Source of the DNA: Endomychus coccineus | Taxonomy: Eukaryota > Arthropoda > Insecta > Coleoptera > Endomychidae | Direction: 5' to 3' | Length of the DNA stretch: 64,000 bases | Assembly: GCA_958510875.1 (NCBI GenBank) | Contig: OY294068.1 | Location: forward strand, 31,600,297-31,664,296 | Shown here: one piece after another, positions 22,922-34,075 of the stretch | Position numbering within the stretch: position 1 is the stretch's first letter | Layout: every line of letters starts with the position of its first letter | Position numbers and translations under genes: made by a program | The notes under the pieces: generated by a model | What the model saw: only the letters and a program-made list of their open reading frames with translations | Told to the model about the DNA's origin: nothing | Database searches by the model: none

Positions 22922-23135
22922 TATGTTAATCAATGATTATAGGAAGAGGTCAATTGAATGGAAATGTAATATTTTCATGAAAAAATTGAAAATTACTTAT
23001 TAACCGTTGAAAATCAGAATATGTATTATATAAACGTTTTTGTTGGAAATATGATATAGAATCTCATATTGAATTTTTTACATATATTCTGATACACCAT
23101 GTATATGAACGTCTTAAGTATGCACATAATAGTAG

Positions 23136-23318
23136 AGTGAAGATTTTCATGATTGCAATACTCATAATAAGAGAAATATTCGTACAGATTTTCATAGACT
23201 TAAGAAATCTCAAAATAGCCTAAAATTAGCGTTTCAATATTTTAATAAATTGCCCGGACCTATTAAACAATTATCATTGAAGGAATTCAAGCAATCTGTT
23301 GAATATTCTTTTAAATAA
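23136..23318 (+). pseudogene. Non-LTR retrotransposon RT, C-terminal fragment
   Basis: Sixty codons open before the stop: NIRTDFHRLKKSQNS, then FNKLPGPIKQLSLKEFKQSV. This is the usual end of a jockey/CR1-like ORF2 (trT..R.p.h, then NkLP..ik....FK..v). The downstream AATAAA-containing tail near 23455 fits an element end. Likely 5'-truncated. Copy 2: 54278-54460. Confidence 0.65.
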
Positions 23319-23329
23319 TATATCTTATT

Positions 23330-24230
23330 CCAAAGAAGATTTTTCCAAGATAAGTTTCTAAATTTTACAGTTTGTAATACTACTGTTTTAAAATTTGAGA
23401 TTGTGATCTTATGATGATGTTATGATGACGAGTGTAAGCATATTATGTACATAACATAAATAAAATGATCTATCTATTTATCATACAATCCGTAACGAAT
23501 TCATATGTACAAAACACTGCAAATTATTGGTGATATTCATAACAGACCTGATTAAATATATCATCCTGAATAAACTCGCAATTGAGTGATAATAGATTCT
23601 CTTCGAATTAATTGTTATTCTTCTTTGCTAAGTTAACCAGATTTTCATGTCCATTGAATCCTGAATCGTAATTATATGTTTTTGAATAGCAGGGTAGTAT
23701 TTAGGAAATTAGAACCATTACAAACAATTGATGCTCTACTTTCCATGAAGCTGCATGTGTATTATGAATAACACGATTGCGTTCAATTTCATGGTCCGAT
23801 TGGGTAGCGGATATTATTATATATATTATTTCTATGGATTGTTCAATATGGTTCAAGGCTGCACTGTGACATGAATTCCGAGGGCATCCTAGGGAATAAT
23901 CATTAATAGTAATAGAAAATCGGTTGAATAAAATAATGTAATATTAACTCATTATACAGGATGCTTCATTATTAATGATACAGAGCTTAACGGGGCATTA
24001 CTGGTGTGAAAATAGAGCGATCGAGTCAAACATGCCTTGTCCGAATGTTACTCCTTTCCAAGATACAGGGTGCTAAAGGCAGAATAAATGTTTCGTTTTT
24101 TTGCAATATTTCCAGCAATTGTGAACTGATTAATTTGAAAATCGGTAGACTTATGTATTTGCTAACGGTTCTGTCGTTATAGTTAGAGTTATGCCGTATT
24201 TCCAATCTAAATATCTGCTAAACCTATTTC
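23330..24230. other. No recognised gene
   Basis: AT-rich. From 23955 a block beginning TATACAGGATGCTTCATT looks like the start of a common insect repeat, but I cannot prove its boundaries. Copy 2: 54472-55372. Confidence 0.35.
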
Positions 24231-24231
24231 C

Positions 24232-26180
24232 TTGGCAGTACAACAATTGCAATCCATTGAAGCCAGAGGAGCGAGACAGGTTGACGCAAATAATGGAGAT
24301 TTGGCAAAGATTTTGAAATATGGATCTGATAAGGTTGTAGAGTTTAATGCAACCAAAACTCAAGCTTGTGTCTACTCCAGGGAGGCGGATCCCACAATCC
24401 ATAATTTGATGATGTCAGTTACAACTATTCTTATGAAGTCTTCCATAACAATGTTCGGAATCACCACCAACAGCACCTTCTCATGTGAGGTCCATTGCGA
24501 AAACCGCTCCACAAAAACTTGGTTTTCTATTCCATCCCAGCAGCTCCTCATGATCTACAAAGCACATATTTGACCTTTCCTGGAATACTGTTCACATGTC
24601 TGGAGTGCGGCTCCCAAACATAAGCTGAAGCTCTTGGATTCTATCCAGAAAAGAACTATTCGTTTGATTGATGATGTCACACTTACAAGTAGTGTTGCCC
24701 AAATGCAAGAACAAGACGAGACTTAGCCAGTCTTGGTCTTGGTCTAGCGCCAATACACCTGGTCTTGGTCTTGGTCTTGGTCTTGGTATTGCGCTCCCAG
24801 TCTTGGTCTTGGTCTTGCAGCAAGAGTCTCGCAAGTCTCGCAATTACCTATTAGTGTTTGTTTTTCATTTTTATTTCAACCTTTTCATGTTTGCACAATT
24901 TACACAAAGCAATTTGGGATGCATGAATTATTTCGAACAACTCATCAAATTTGCTTTTAGGTCTTCATATCTATAACTCCAACTCTCACTACTCCGATTA
25001 GAACTATTTGAATCTTCGTCACTCGTGTCAAATTGTAAACGTGATTTTTCCGAAAACAACAAGGATTAGAGTAAAAACAATTATTACATTAGACTCGAAG
25101 CAAAGCTCAATTGGGAATGACTGGAATTTGAATAGATATTATTATTTATAGTCCATTCGCTTAGATAGTGTCGCCTAGTACCGCGCCTCCTTGGCACGTG
25201 CCGGCTCTCATTAAAGGTTGCCGCCGCAAATCAAAGGATGCCGCATGCGGCGTACAGACGCATGACATTGTAGCGTCCTGCTTATCGCTCTTATACCTAC
25301 CTTATTATTATAAGTTAGATTTCAAATTAGTTTGTAAGATCTCTTTTTCGGTCTGTAGCTTTTGAGATATTAAGAAAATAAACATTTTCTCGGTAACATA
25401 CTACATATAATTTTATTACGCTTTATTCTATATAGTTTATTTTTCGTTTTTATTATTTTCGTATTTTTATTTATTTTCATACAATATTTAATAAATTATT
25501 TTTTATTTACTTATTGGGACTGCGTAAATTCCCCCTTCAACGAAAATGCACTGATAGTCATTTATATCTGTACTTTACGTCTTCCTATTTTCTGCCTATT
25601 TTCTTCTTCAAAATTTTATATACTAGTACTTTCTTTTATTTTGTTTCGTTTGTTTTCTATGTGTCAATTTCTTGTATCATAAATTAAGCCTGTCCGCTCC
25701 CTGGAACGACACTCAGTCCTAACTGCAAGACGCAAGAGTCTCGCAGGCTTAGTCTTGTTCTTGCTCAAATCTTGCACGGTCAGTCTTGGTCTTGGTCTTG
25801 CTGAAATTACGCGGTCTTGGTCTTGGTCTTGCAAAAATGCAAGAACAAGACCAAGACTGCAAGACCAAGACCGATTTTGGGCAACACTACTTACAAGTCC
25901 ATTGACCTCTCTAGAACATCGTAGAAAGGTTTCCATGGTCGGTGTTCACCAGGAATCTCGTCTGTTGTTCCACCACGAGAGATTACAGATAGGCGGACTG
26001 GACGAGCTCAAACTAGTCACTGCCAAACTCGAGACCTGCCGAACTTCTTCCTACCAGACTTTATTTTTTCATCTCTCAACCTAGTGAGGTCTTTCCTATA
26101 ACCTCCAAACATTCAAGAAAAATACGAATGTCTATCTCCTCTTCTTACATTCCACTGCTGGCTCACATGATGTTCTTTGA
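24232..26180 (+). pseudogene. Non-LTR retrotransposon RT (jockey/CR1-like), split by a hAT insertion
   Basis: The part before the insertion (to 24689) reads DLAKILKYGSDKVVEFNATKTQA (only its core FNATKTQ is diagnostic), MFGITTNSTFSC, SQQLLMIYKAHI, a TGA stop where Arg is expected, then PFLEYCSHVWSAAPKHK and LDSIQKRTIRLIDD. The sequence resumes at 25890 with SPLTSLEHRRKVSMVGV. These are the conserved RT thumb and C-terminal blocks. Together with the loss of frame after 25960 it is clearly dead. Copy 2: 55374-57322. Confidence 0.82.
24690..25889. mobile_element. 1200-bp non-autonomous hAT element
   Basis: The terminal inverted repeat is TAGTGTTGCCCAAA at the left and its exact reverse complement at the right. 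A perfect 8-bp target duplication CTTACAAG flanks it (24682-24689 and 25890-25897). Inside both ends are arrays of GTCTTG / CAAGAC units, some arranged as hairpins (for example 25810-25872). No transposase is visible; open frames across the arrays (Leu-Gly-Leu-Gly or Arg-Pro-Arg-Pro type) are repeat artefacts. The core 25150-25300 is GC-richer and of unknown origin. The element must have inserted after the RT pseudogene. Confidence 0.9.
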
Positions 26181-26344
26181 CCCTTCCGTGTGGTCAACGT
26201 ATGAAAAAATCGAATCGAAACCACGTTCAATTTTGGTTAAGAAGTTATACCTGTCTAAAGTCGAAAAACTCACAAAGCCTTGTACAGAGCTCATGTTCCT
26301 TCAGACGGTACAAGGCTTAGTGACACCAGTAGATCCTTTTCGAA

Positions 26345-26745
26345 AATACTAAAATCCTAGTCTGAGCCCCAAACCTCTACCAGCGAAAAATTCTTGAAGT
26401 TATAGCAATCCTTAAACATCCAAATAATCTAAACCGTGACTCAGGATATTACTTCCCCAACATTTGGAAACCCATCCTCGACAATTCCACTTCGCACATG
26501 ATCACACAACGACAGGGTCAGGTTCCAGTGAACTGTGTAGCGTGAAGGTTTTTCCCCACAATAAATACCGCTACAGAAGCCAGAAGAATCAGTTTCAGTT
26601 CAAGCCTCAAGCCTGCCCTGAAGTTGTCACCTGTAATGGTTGGCGAAACATCGGCATCAAGTCGTGCTATTGTGACACGGAATTCTTCCGGAAGACAAGA
26701 ATTTCAAGATTAGTTATCTGCGGAAGTCTACTATTCAATCATAAT
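26345..26745 (+). mobile_element. Penelope-like family C, 3' end with coding remnant
   Basis: It starts with a frame reading YQRKILEVIAILKHPNNLN and then RDSGYYFPNIWKPIL, the usual tail of a GIY-YIG domain in Penelope-like elements (E...I..hpnn.Nrd.G). The untranslated tail follows. At 26613-26645 CCTGAAGTTGTCACC...GGTTGGCGAAAC has the core-stem-GAAAC order of a decayed hammerhead. The tail matches 2125-2340. Copy 2: 57487-57887. Confidence 0.65.
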
Positions 26746-26749
26746 TACT

Positions 26750-27395
26750 GACAACTTTTAGAGATACGATTGTACTGCTTGATAGATTAACATTTGTCAA
26801 TGGAAGGTAACAATAATCCAGGTAATCTGTCTGTTGGTTTAATTTGTGTTATTGAATTTTATCGAATTTGCTCATGCCATAGATAAACATGCTCGATTAA
26901 ATACGTACATATCTACAAATATGTTGAGTAAATAGTTCCCTAGCATATTAGGATAGGGTGCACCATTGTTGATCAAGATAAATGGTATGTTAATGAAATT
27001 ATGTGGAATCAGGTCGGCTACAAGAAAATAGGTCAAGCGAATGGCGTGCGTGAATTCAAATAGGACATATTTTCTTGTTTACTTTGCGTCCTAGATGTGC
27101 GCTCTTCGACGTAATATTCCATATTACACTTCTGCAGAATTATCACACAGATCTTATATTTATGTGCGGAAGATCGATTTCATCAATAAACAATTCATTG
27201 TTAGTCAACTAGAATGTGGACCAAGAATCTTCAAGGTTGATTGTGTAATTTGGTAATAAAATTCAAATATTTCCATCTTACCGTTAAGTAATTGGAGTTA
27301 TAGAACATTTTTTTATACAAATTTCAACTGGAAAGTTACAACAATATCACAATCTTCTGAAGATTTAAGAATGTATTTTTGAGCTGGAAACAAAA
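26750..27395. other. No recognised gene
   Basis: Nothing recognised; AT-rich. Copy 2: 57892-58537. Confidence 0.45.
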
Positions 27396-27399
27396 TAGT

Positions 27400-27660
27400 C
27401 CAGTCAATGAAGCTTCATGCCAATTGCTCTCTTTAACTGCCAAAAGGTTATCATACAATTTTGATACCATGTCTTCAGTTGCTTCTGCAAGAGTAGTTTT
27501 TTTCCAGGGTGACTCCTAAGATACTTCACCGTCTCGGAAAAGTCAACTGACTTGCCACCGATTTCCAATTTTTTTCAGAGGCTGCATTTTGTACCTTCTG
27601 AAGAAGATGATAATGGTAGTTTTCTCTGGCTGAATAGAGAGTTTGTTATCACTGCACCAG
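27400..27660 (-). pseudogene. R1-like non-LTR RT fragment
   Basis: Minus-strand pieces in shifting frames: VWCSDNKLSIQPEKTTIIIF-RR, then LEIGGKSVDFSETVKYL, then GVTLEKN. This is the w....kL..npeKt..i.ftrr ... L.g..v..s..vKYLGv.Ld pattern of R1/LOA-type retrotransposon RTs. At least two frameshifts. Copy 2: 58542-58802. Confidence 0.65.
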
Positions 27661-27738
27661 ACTATTAGTATTATGTAACGTGTAAATTCCACTTTACGGC
27701 TTAGAAATGGCCGCTGTAGGACAATCGGTTAACTCCTG

Positions 27739-27833
27739 TGACGTCAGCTATGCTAGACCGTATATTCGGTATATTCTAAGAGTCATGGTCCGTATATTCT
27801 GAGAGTCATGGACCGTACCTATATTCTAAGGGT
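27739..27833 (+). promoter_or_regulatory. CRE palindrome and degenerate repeats, possible promoter
   Basis: TGACGTCA at 27739-27746 is a perfect cAMP-response-element palindrome. Directly after it, a motif close to CCGTATATTCTRAGAGTCATGG occurs about three times up to 27833. The whole block lies about 300 bp upstream of a candidate first exon (28138). No TATA box is evident. Function is a guess from position. Confidence 0.35.
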
Positions 27834-28137
27834 TTTGGTTGCTCGGTGTCAGTTACCGCTTCTCTTTCGAGGGTGTTCTGTGAGACGCCGGAAAGGAAGA
27901 GAAAATGTTACTTCTGGTCAATTCGTTCGAGTCGAAAGTCGATTGCTAGGCTATTTCAACAGGGAGGTGATACCAAGCGTGTGTTTGGAACCAAATTCTG
28001 GGAATATACTTCCGTTGAAAACAAAGACATCAATCACCAATTTGGATTGGAATATTTGGAATTAATTGGGTAATTGATATACCTTCGGGGATCTAAACTT
28101 AGTTTTCGACGTGACTGGCTGTGAACGGAAGTAAAAA

Positions 28138-28462
28138 ATGTCTTATTTGAAGGAAAACCCTATCGTGTTAGAGGTAAATATTTTTGTAATTCCATTTGAT
28201 TTATTCACTAACTTCAGGAATTAATTGCCTTCATAGGTGGTATCTGACAGAACATAGGCTAGTCCTAAATTGTTCAACAATTGTTATGTATTTTGTTCAT
28301 GTCTGTCTTCTGACGCCAGAGAACAATAGAGGTTTGAACGTTTCGTGATTTCAGGGTTCTTCTTCTTCCCTATATTTTTGTCTATGTTGTGGAAAGTTCA
28401 ACAAGAAGTGTGTTGAGGATTGTTTGGAATCTGCTGTGGAGAGATCACTTAGGAGTCACTGA
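28138..28462 (+). CDS. Candidate two-exon small cysteine-rich protein (47 residues)
   Basis: Exon 28138-28173 has an ATG in a good purine context (AAAAATG), 12 codons, and ends at a GTAAAT donor. After a 181-bp intron ending TTTCAG, exon 28355-28462 continues in phase 0 for 35 codons to TGA. The second exon contains CLCCGKFNKKCVEDC, five Cys in 15 residues, which might bind a metal or form disulphides. No signal peptide is obvious. I know no such family. The call rests on two splice sites and frame continuity and could be chance. Confidence 0.3.
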
Positions 28463-29029
28463 TTTATTTGTGCTGTACAATCGTGGAAACGGTATCATAA
28501 TTGTGGCAGGGACCCCTACATGAAGTAGAAGTAATTAATCATCACCAAGCAAATACAACATCAAATCTCACCAGGTCAGATTATCGATTGTGGTTTTGTG
28601 TAACAATTTTAATAATCATTGAGTATTGTATATTATGTAAATTCAATCAACTGTTCACTTGTTTAAATGATTTAAGCAACTAATTTCATCCATATTTCCT
28701 AATCATTCGCTTCATATCTCATTAATATAAGTTTGTCATAAATTATATCAATATTAGTATTTCAAAGTAAATTCCAATCATTCTGGGTACAGGTCTTTTA
28801 TTTTCTTTCTTTCAGGATAATTTAACCAGGAGACTTGAGTATTTGCATCCCCTAGTTATATACATAATTCATTGGTTTTTTAAAATACTCTGGCGCCCGA
28901 ATTTTTAATATCTGAAATATAACCTACTACCATCTTCTCTGTAGCTGTCGGCAACCAAGTGATAAAATAGAGCTTTATTTTATCCTTCAGTAAGAGTAAA
29001 TAATAACCCTTACAATTATACAAAACGAA
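28463..29029. other. No recognised gene
   Basis: A 60-codon plus frame at 28501-28683 shows no motif; otherwise AT-rich. Copy 2: 59605-60171. Confidence 0.45.
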
Positions 29030-30332
29030 CTTAAGTCATTCTATAAATAGAAAGTGTCGGTACCTGCTATAGTGAGGGTTGGTTGTTTGGTTCCTAAGAA
29101 AGAAACGATTACATTCTGCGTGATATTCTAAGAATCCAACAGCCCCCTCCAAGAATTGAATCGTTTTACTGAAACTTTGATATTGTAAAGTTTGGATGAT
29201 GCAATACTCATTGAATTCATTGTCTATCTATCTAGTTATTTAGGTGTCTAGTTATCTAGGTATCTAGGGGAGTATATTAACAATGAGAATGGTCCAACAT
29301 TTGTTGCGGTGAGTTGAATTTTGAATTTTCAGTTCCTCTGAATAAGGCTTTTGCACTTGCGTCAGAAGCTTGATTCCGCAACTCAATTTTGTGATCTAAC
29401 AATCGTGTTTTCACGAAGGCCAGACTTAAATTATCTTCAGTTAAAGTTTGGATTGCCGTAACAACACTGTCATAGAAATATGGTAGGTAATGTTAAGAGC
29501 AGGTGTGCGACTTTACCCATTTCAGTAATTCCAACCCCAGATGCAGTTACTTCTATCATCATCTCATCGAATTTGATAAAATGATTGATTAATGATACAT
29601 CTGATTGCAGTTTGAAGGTCAATAATCTTTTCTGTACATTTAATTATGTATCCAGGCTTTTCCTTTCATAAATCGTGTCTAATTTTTGTATTATCTCTTT
29701 GCTAGTATTATTATTTGTAACAATGCCGATCATTGCATCGCTTAACTGCTTGATTACACAACCTTTCGCGGTTCTCTCCCATTTTTGCCATTCATCAGTT
29801 AGTTCTTTAGGTGGATCTTCAAGAACTTGTAGTGCACCTTTTTCTTCGATTAGAGCACGCAAGCAGAATTTCCAAACGCCATGTTCGCCATTGAAGGGCT
29901 TTATATTCCTTTTAATTTTCTTTCTATCCATTGTAGTTAAGCACTCACTTAACACTGGTTTTATTTATTTATAAGGTTCACAAAATGTCACTGACTATTA
30001 ATCTTCACTTATTTATATTAATATTTATTTACACAGTTCGTATACTTGACCCATAACCCATTAGTATTATTGGTTAGGACTAGGAGATGTGAAATAACAC
30101 CCAGTATGTATTTCACTGTATTTTATTATTGAAACTTAGAAATGCATAGAGTCTGTTACATCCGTTACAGTCAATAGTTTCTATATTAATAATTGAGTAT
30201 ATTATACATATTCAAAACAAACTTAAGTCTTTCTATAAATAGGAAGGGTCGGTACCTGCTATAGTGAGGGTTGATGTTTAGTTCCTAAGAAAGAAACGAT
30301 TACATTCTGCGTAATATTCTAAGAATCCAACA
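29030..30332 (-). mobile_element. Ty1/copia-type LTR relic, gag only
   Basis: Two direct copies of about 112 bp (29030-29141 and 30221-30332) end, on the minus strand, with TGTTGGATTCTTAGAAT, a proper LTR start. The lower copy is preceded by a purine tract TTGGAGGGGGC (polypurine tract) and the upper LTR is followed near 30046-30060 by GGGTTATGGGTC, close to the initiator-Met primer site of copia. Beyond the shared part the 3' LTR diverges, so it is truncated or rearranged. Between them only gag remains; pol is deleted. Confidence 0.8.
29310..29955 (-). pseudogene. Copia-type Gag pseudogene
   Basis: The minus-strand frame from 29955 opens with MLSECLTTMDRKK, then KPFNGEHGVWKFCLRALIEE, EWQKWERTAKGCVIKQLSD and ILQKLDTIYE-like sequence. 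This is the N-terminal Gag fold of Ty1/copia elements. After a stop at 29644 it continues in a new frame: [23 protein letters not shown], then after another shift [20 protein letters not shown]. The zinc knuckle is absent. One stop and one to two frameshifts. Confidence 0.82.
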
Positions 30333-30339
30333 CAGACTT

Positions 30340-30790
30340 CTGTAATTATAAATCATACCTATAGTTGGGGAAGTAAAAAACAAACTATAACAGAATTGAA
30401 CGCATTAAGAGCGATCTAGGAATTTGAAACATTTTGATGATGTAATATATGTTTATTTCTAATAACAATGTAACTTAGATCTGTACCATTTAACAATTGC
30501 AACCATTTAAACTAATGCGTATTTTCCATTACGGTAAAGTAATTGTTCTAGTTCTAAAATTAACTTGTCGAATAGTATCATGTCATCAATTGTTGCTCTC
30601 TGAAGGTCTACAAATTAGAATTTGATTGAAGGGAATCATTGCCGGAACGATTGCGGTATTTGGTCCTTGAATATTGTTGATCCATTTTGTTTGTTACTAT
30701 TCTGTTTAATAGGTTTAAAACTTTCTACTGATTCTAATATATTCAGTTTATAACCTTATTGTTGTAGTCACATGTAAAATATAGGACGTG
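30340..30790. other. No recognised gene
   Basis: AT-rich, nothing seen. Confidence 0.5.
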
Positions 30791-30792
30791 TA

Positions 30793-30920
30793 GAAAGTAT
30801 CCGGAAAGAAGGAAACATCACACTTATAATTTCTATAATACATATTTTTTTTACTTGATGATAAAATAAAGAAAAAAAATCATTTTAATTGTTTATACAA
30901 CGGCCGTTCCAGACACTTTC
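30793..30920. mobile_element. Tiny TA-flanked inverted-repeat element (mariner-like MITE)
   Basis: 128 bp with imperfect ends GAAAGTATCCGGAAAG and, at the right, the reverse of GAAAGTGTCTGGAACG, each flanked by TA. This fits a Tc1/mariner-type miniature element. The middle is AT-rich and non-coding. Copy 2: 61935-62062. Confidence 0.55.
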
Positions 30921-31528
30921 TAAACAGACTATATCTGGCTTATGTTATAACAGGTGTTTAGCTTAATTTGAAAATATTCGGTATGTTACTTTTCAAGTGT
31001 CCATGCAGCATCCAGTTGACCTATGTATATTGCTGGGCAATCATCAGAGCTTAGCTTTTAAAATTCAACTTTTTCTCAATTATTCATCAACATCTTCAGT
31101 CCTACAACCCTAGATGGACGTCGACTTTCCTAAGATGGTGAAAATAAGGGTATGTATTATTTAATTCAACCATTTGTAAGTAAGATTTTATTAATATCAT
31201 CTAATTATTCAACTCCGATTATGTAGTTTCCCATATTTAAACTGGAACCTCACGTGTTATACTTTTATTATGAATTGAAAAGCGAATGACCAGATTATTT
31301 TTTAAGAAACGCGAAGAATTAGTATTAGTAAATTATATTATGAATGAAATTACGAAAATGATGGGTTCTACGATTTTTATACATATAGCCAATTAAGCAT
31401 ATTTATGCTATTGAGCATAATTTCTTCAGTCACAAATTAGGTGCCAATTTGAAGTTTGCATTGTTTGTATACGATTTATATCTGCTAGCATAAGACATGA
31501 GCCATAAATACAATCAAAATAGTTAAAA

Positions 31529-31810
31529 CTAGACAGACACAAAGATTCGCATGCAGTCATTCTTGAATTGAAATGTAGGACTTTGAATCAATTTATTAAC
31601 ATGTGCTTTGAAGCGTGAGTCACTATCCAAAATATAACCAAGATTTTTTATTGAATTTGTAAACGGCAGAGGAATACCATCAATATTTAATTTTAAACCA
31701 ACAAACAAGTGGTTAAAATTTGATTTAGTGCCAAAAAACATCATAAATGACTTGATAGAATTAAGTTTTAAAAAGTGTTCCGTTGCTAACTTAGTACTCG
31801 GTTCAAGATC
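31529..31810 (-). pseudogene. Non-LTR RT fragment, copy 2
   Basis: Tandem counterpart of the relic at 383-664, with the same KNLG..LDSD thumb motif and no change in the translated frame. Confidence 0.7.
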
Positions 31811-31958
31811 TTATTTTTATCAAACCAAAAGTATGGCTGTAAATCATATTCATAAGCTCGAGCTTTAGAACTTTGAATATCAGTTAAATGTCAGACCATT
31901 AGATGATGATAATAAGGGGATCTACATTTTCCCCTGTGGGACTCCTGTATGGGACTTA

Positions 31959-32542
31959 AATAAAGATGAATAAAGGTAAAACATTGAATCATAGAAGGGA
32001 TTAGAACCCATATTTCTGGATGTCTAGTTCAGGGTGTTTACCAATTACATCACTTTGGTCCCGTTAGATTCTTATATTTTTGTGAATATAACCTCTGAAA
32101 GGGTGGTAGATCATTGATGAACACAATGCGATTCGATGCTATGCTATAGATCAACTATTCATGCACATTCATCTGAAGTTTAATCGTTTTGATGTGAGGA
32201 ATGTAGGTTGGATTATTACTATGGTTGGTAATTAATCTGACAATACTCATTCAATGATAGCATCATGGCTCTTATATATTTCAATAGAACTGACTGAGAA
32301 GTGTTCTGGGTAAGTATAAGCAAGTTTCTTTGCCAAATTGGCTACAATTTAGTGTATGTGCATCGAATCGCATTGTGTTCATCAATGATCTACTATCCTT
32401 TCAGAGGTTTATATTTACAAAAATATAAGAATTTGACGGGGCCAAAGTGGTGTGATTGGTAAACACCCTGAACTAGACATCCAGAAATGTGGGTTCGAAT
32501 CCCGCCTATGGTTAATTGTTTCACGTTAATTCATCTTTATAA
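31959..32542. repeat. Foldback with tRNA-like arms, copy 2
   Basis: Counterpart of 813-1396; tRNA-like sequences at 32441-32512 (plus) and about 31989-32059 (minus). Confidence 0.75.
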
Positions 32543-33270
32543 TCCTACGTTAAGTTATCTTCATAACTCAGAAGATTTAATTATATACCTCTTAATGTAC
32601 ACCTATACGAAATTGTGTTATACAAATAACAATAAATAGGGGATTTTGATATAAAATTTTTCTCTAAATCACTTCGTTTTCGAGATACAGCGTTGAAGTT
32701 TTAAAAATTGTTTTATCTAGATTATCTTCCAAATAAATGAAGATTTTTAGTTGAAACTTGTTACATTTTAGTTTTAGTGTACAAGAAATTTTTTTGGTGA
32801 CAAAATGTTTTTCAGACATATGCAGTAGCGTAGTATGAGGTTTTGTACGCATTTAAGCTCCTTAAACTTCTGCGCCAATGGTCGGAAATTATTATAGTAT
32901 ACAAATTTAAGAACTTTGATTTATTTTCTATAAGAAAGTATTCTTGATAAATTTCACTTAGGCTCCCTGTTCGAGCTCTGTTTCTAATCAGGGTTATCTC
33001 ATGGAATTTATTTTGAAAGGCTATTTAAAAAGCAAAAAAATATTTGAATACCTTTTCATTGTTAACGATAAAAAAAAATTAATCATAATAAATGCTGAAA
33101 ATGATATCCATTTGCACAAAATAAAAATTAAAATAAATGAGATGGTAGAGATGTGGCTCAGGTTGATTTGAAATTTTAGGGGCAGTATATTTTTTTCATG
33201 GCTCGTTGAATGTTATAAATGGAGAAATTATTTGATTAAAAGACAGATGAAAGGTGTTTCATTTCTGATT

Positions 33271-33486
33271 TTAAGGATTGGGGAAAATTCCACTTCGCAT
33301 ATGATCACACAACGGCAGGGTCAGGTACTAGAACTGAGTTAGCCTCAAAATAAATACCGCTACAGAAACCAAAAGACATGTAATGGTTGGCAAAACGTCG
33401 CCATCAAGTAGTGCTATTGTGATGCTGAATCCATCCGGAAGCCATGAATTTTCAAGATTAGCTATCCGCGCAATCTACTATTCAAG
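33271..33486 (+). mobile_element. Penelope-like family C, 3'-end fragment, copy 2
   Basis: Tandem counterpart of 2125-2340. Confidence 0.55.
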
Positions 33487-34075
33487 ATAGAAAAGATAGA
33501 AATTGAAGTTTTATTATATCAATATGATACCTTATCACAAAGTAACATCTTCCATGATCGTTTTATGTTATATGTTTGAATATTTAGATCACATCATGGT
33601 TTCCAAATCCGTTTTTGTGTATTGAGACTATGATGGCTGTGCTGATCAATTAAATGGATAGGTATTCTGGATGTAGTAATTAACGTTAAAATCTCCAGTA
33701 AATATTTACTTTGCAGCCGCGAAAAATGACTAAATAGGAAGGAGTGTGAAACATGTTGTAATACATAACTCTATTTAGTTTACAATTTCGTATTTTTAGG
33801 TCGGTTAAATGCATTTGACTGCTCTATTATTGAAAATAAGGTTACATCAATACAATCAATATTGGAAATAACTTTATTCCTTCCATTCAACTAATACCTT
33901 CACATCAAGCATAGAATATTAATGGTATATAATGTATCAATAATTTACGAATTTAATTCAACTCTCCGAGAAGTGTGAATAATTCATTATTCCAATATTC
34001 ACATCAGACCGCGTTTGTTTTATGAACACATACGTTTCTATTATTTTTTTTAGATGGTGACGTTGCTTACTTCTT

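Larger units (their letters stand above)
1..31146. repeat. 31.1-kb tandem unit, copy 1
   Basis: The whole stretch recurs in direct orientation at 31147-62288, and its start recurs again at 62289. Spacing is 31146 bp at the left and 31142 bp at the right; the change is explained by a 2-bp change in an (AT)n tract and a 2-bp change in a C-run. Every open frame in this copy recurs with the same translation in copy 2. The window starts inside the unit, so the true unit boundary is unknown. It may be a recent segmental duplication, a macrosatellite, or an assembly error. Confidence 0.97.

Noticed and set aside
23955..24080. TATACAGGATGCTTC block as a defined transposon end
   Set aside because: It resembles a common insect repeat start, but I could not find a matching other end or target duplication.
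24592..24976. Leu-Gly and Arg-Pro repeat proteins on both strands (also 25664-26084)
   Set aside because: They are translations of the GTCTTG/CAAGAC arrays in the hAT element ends.
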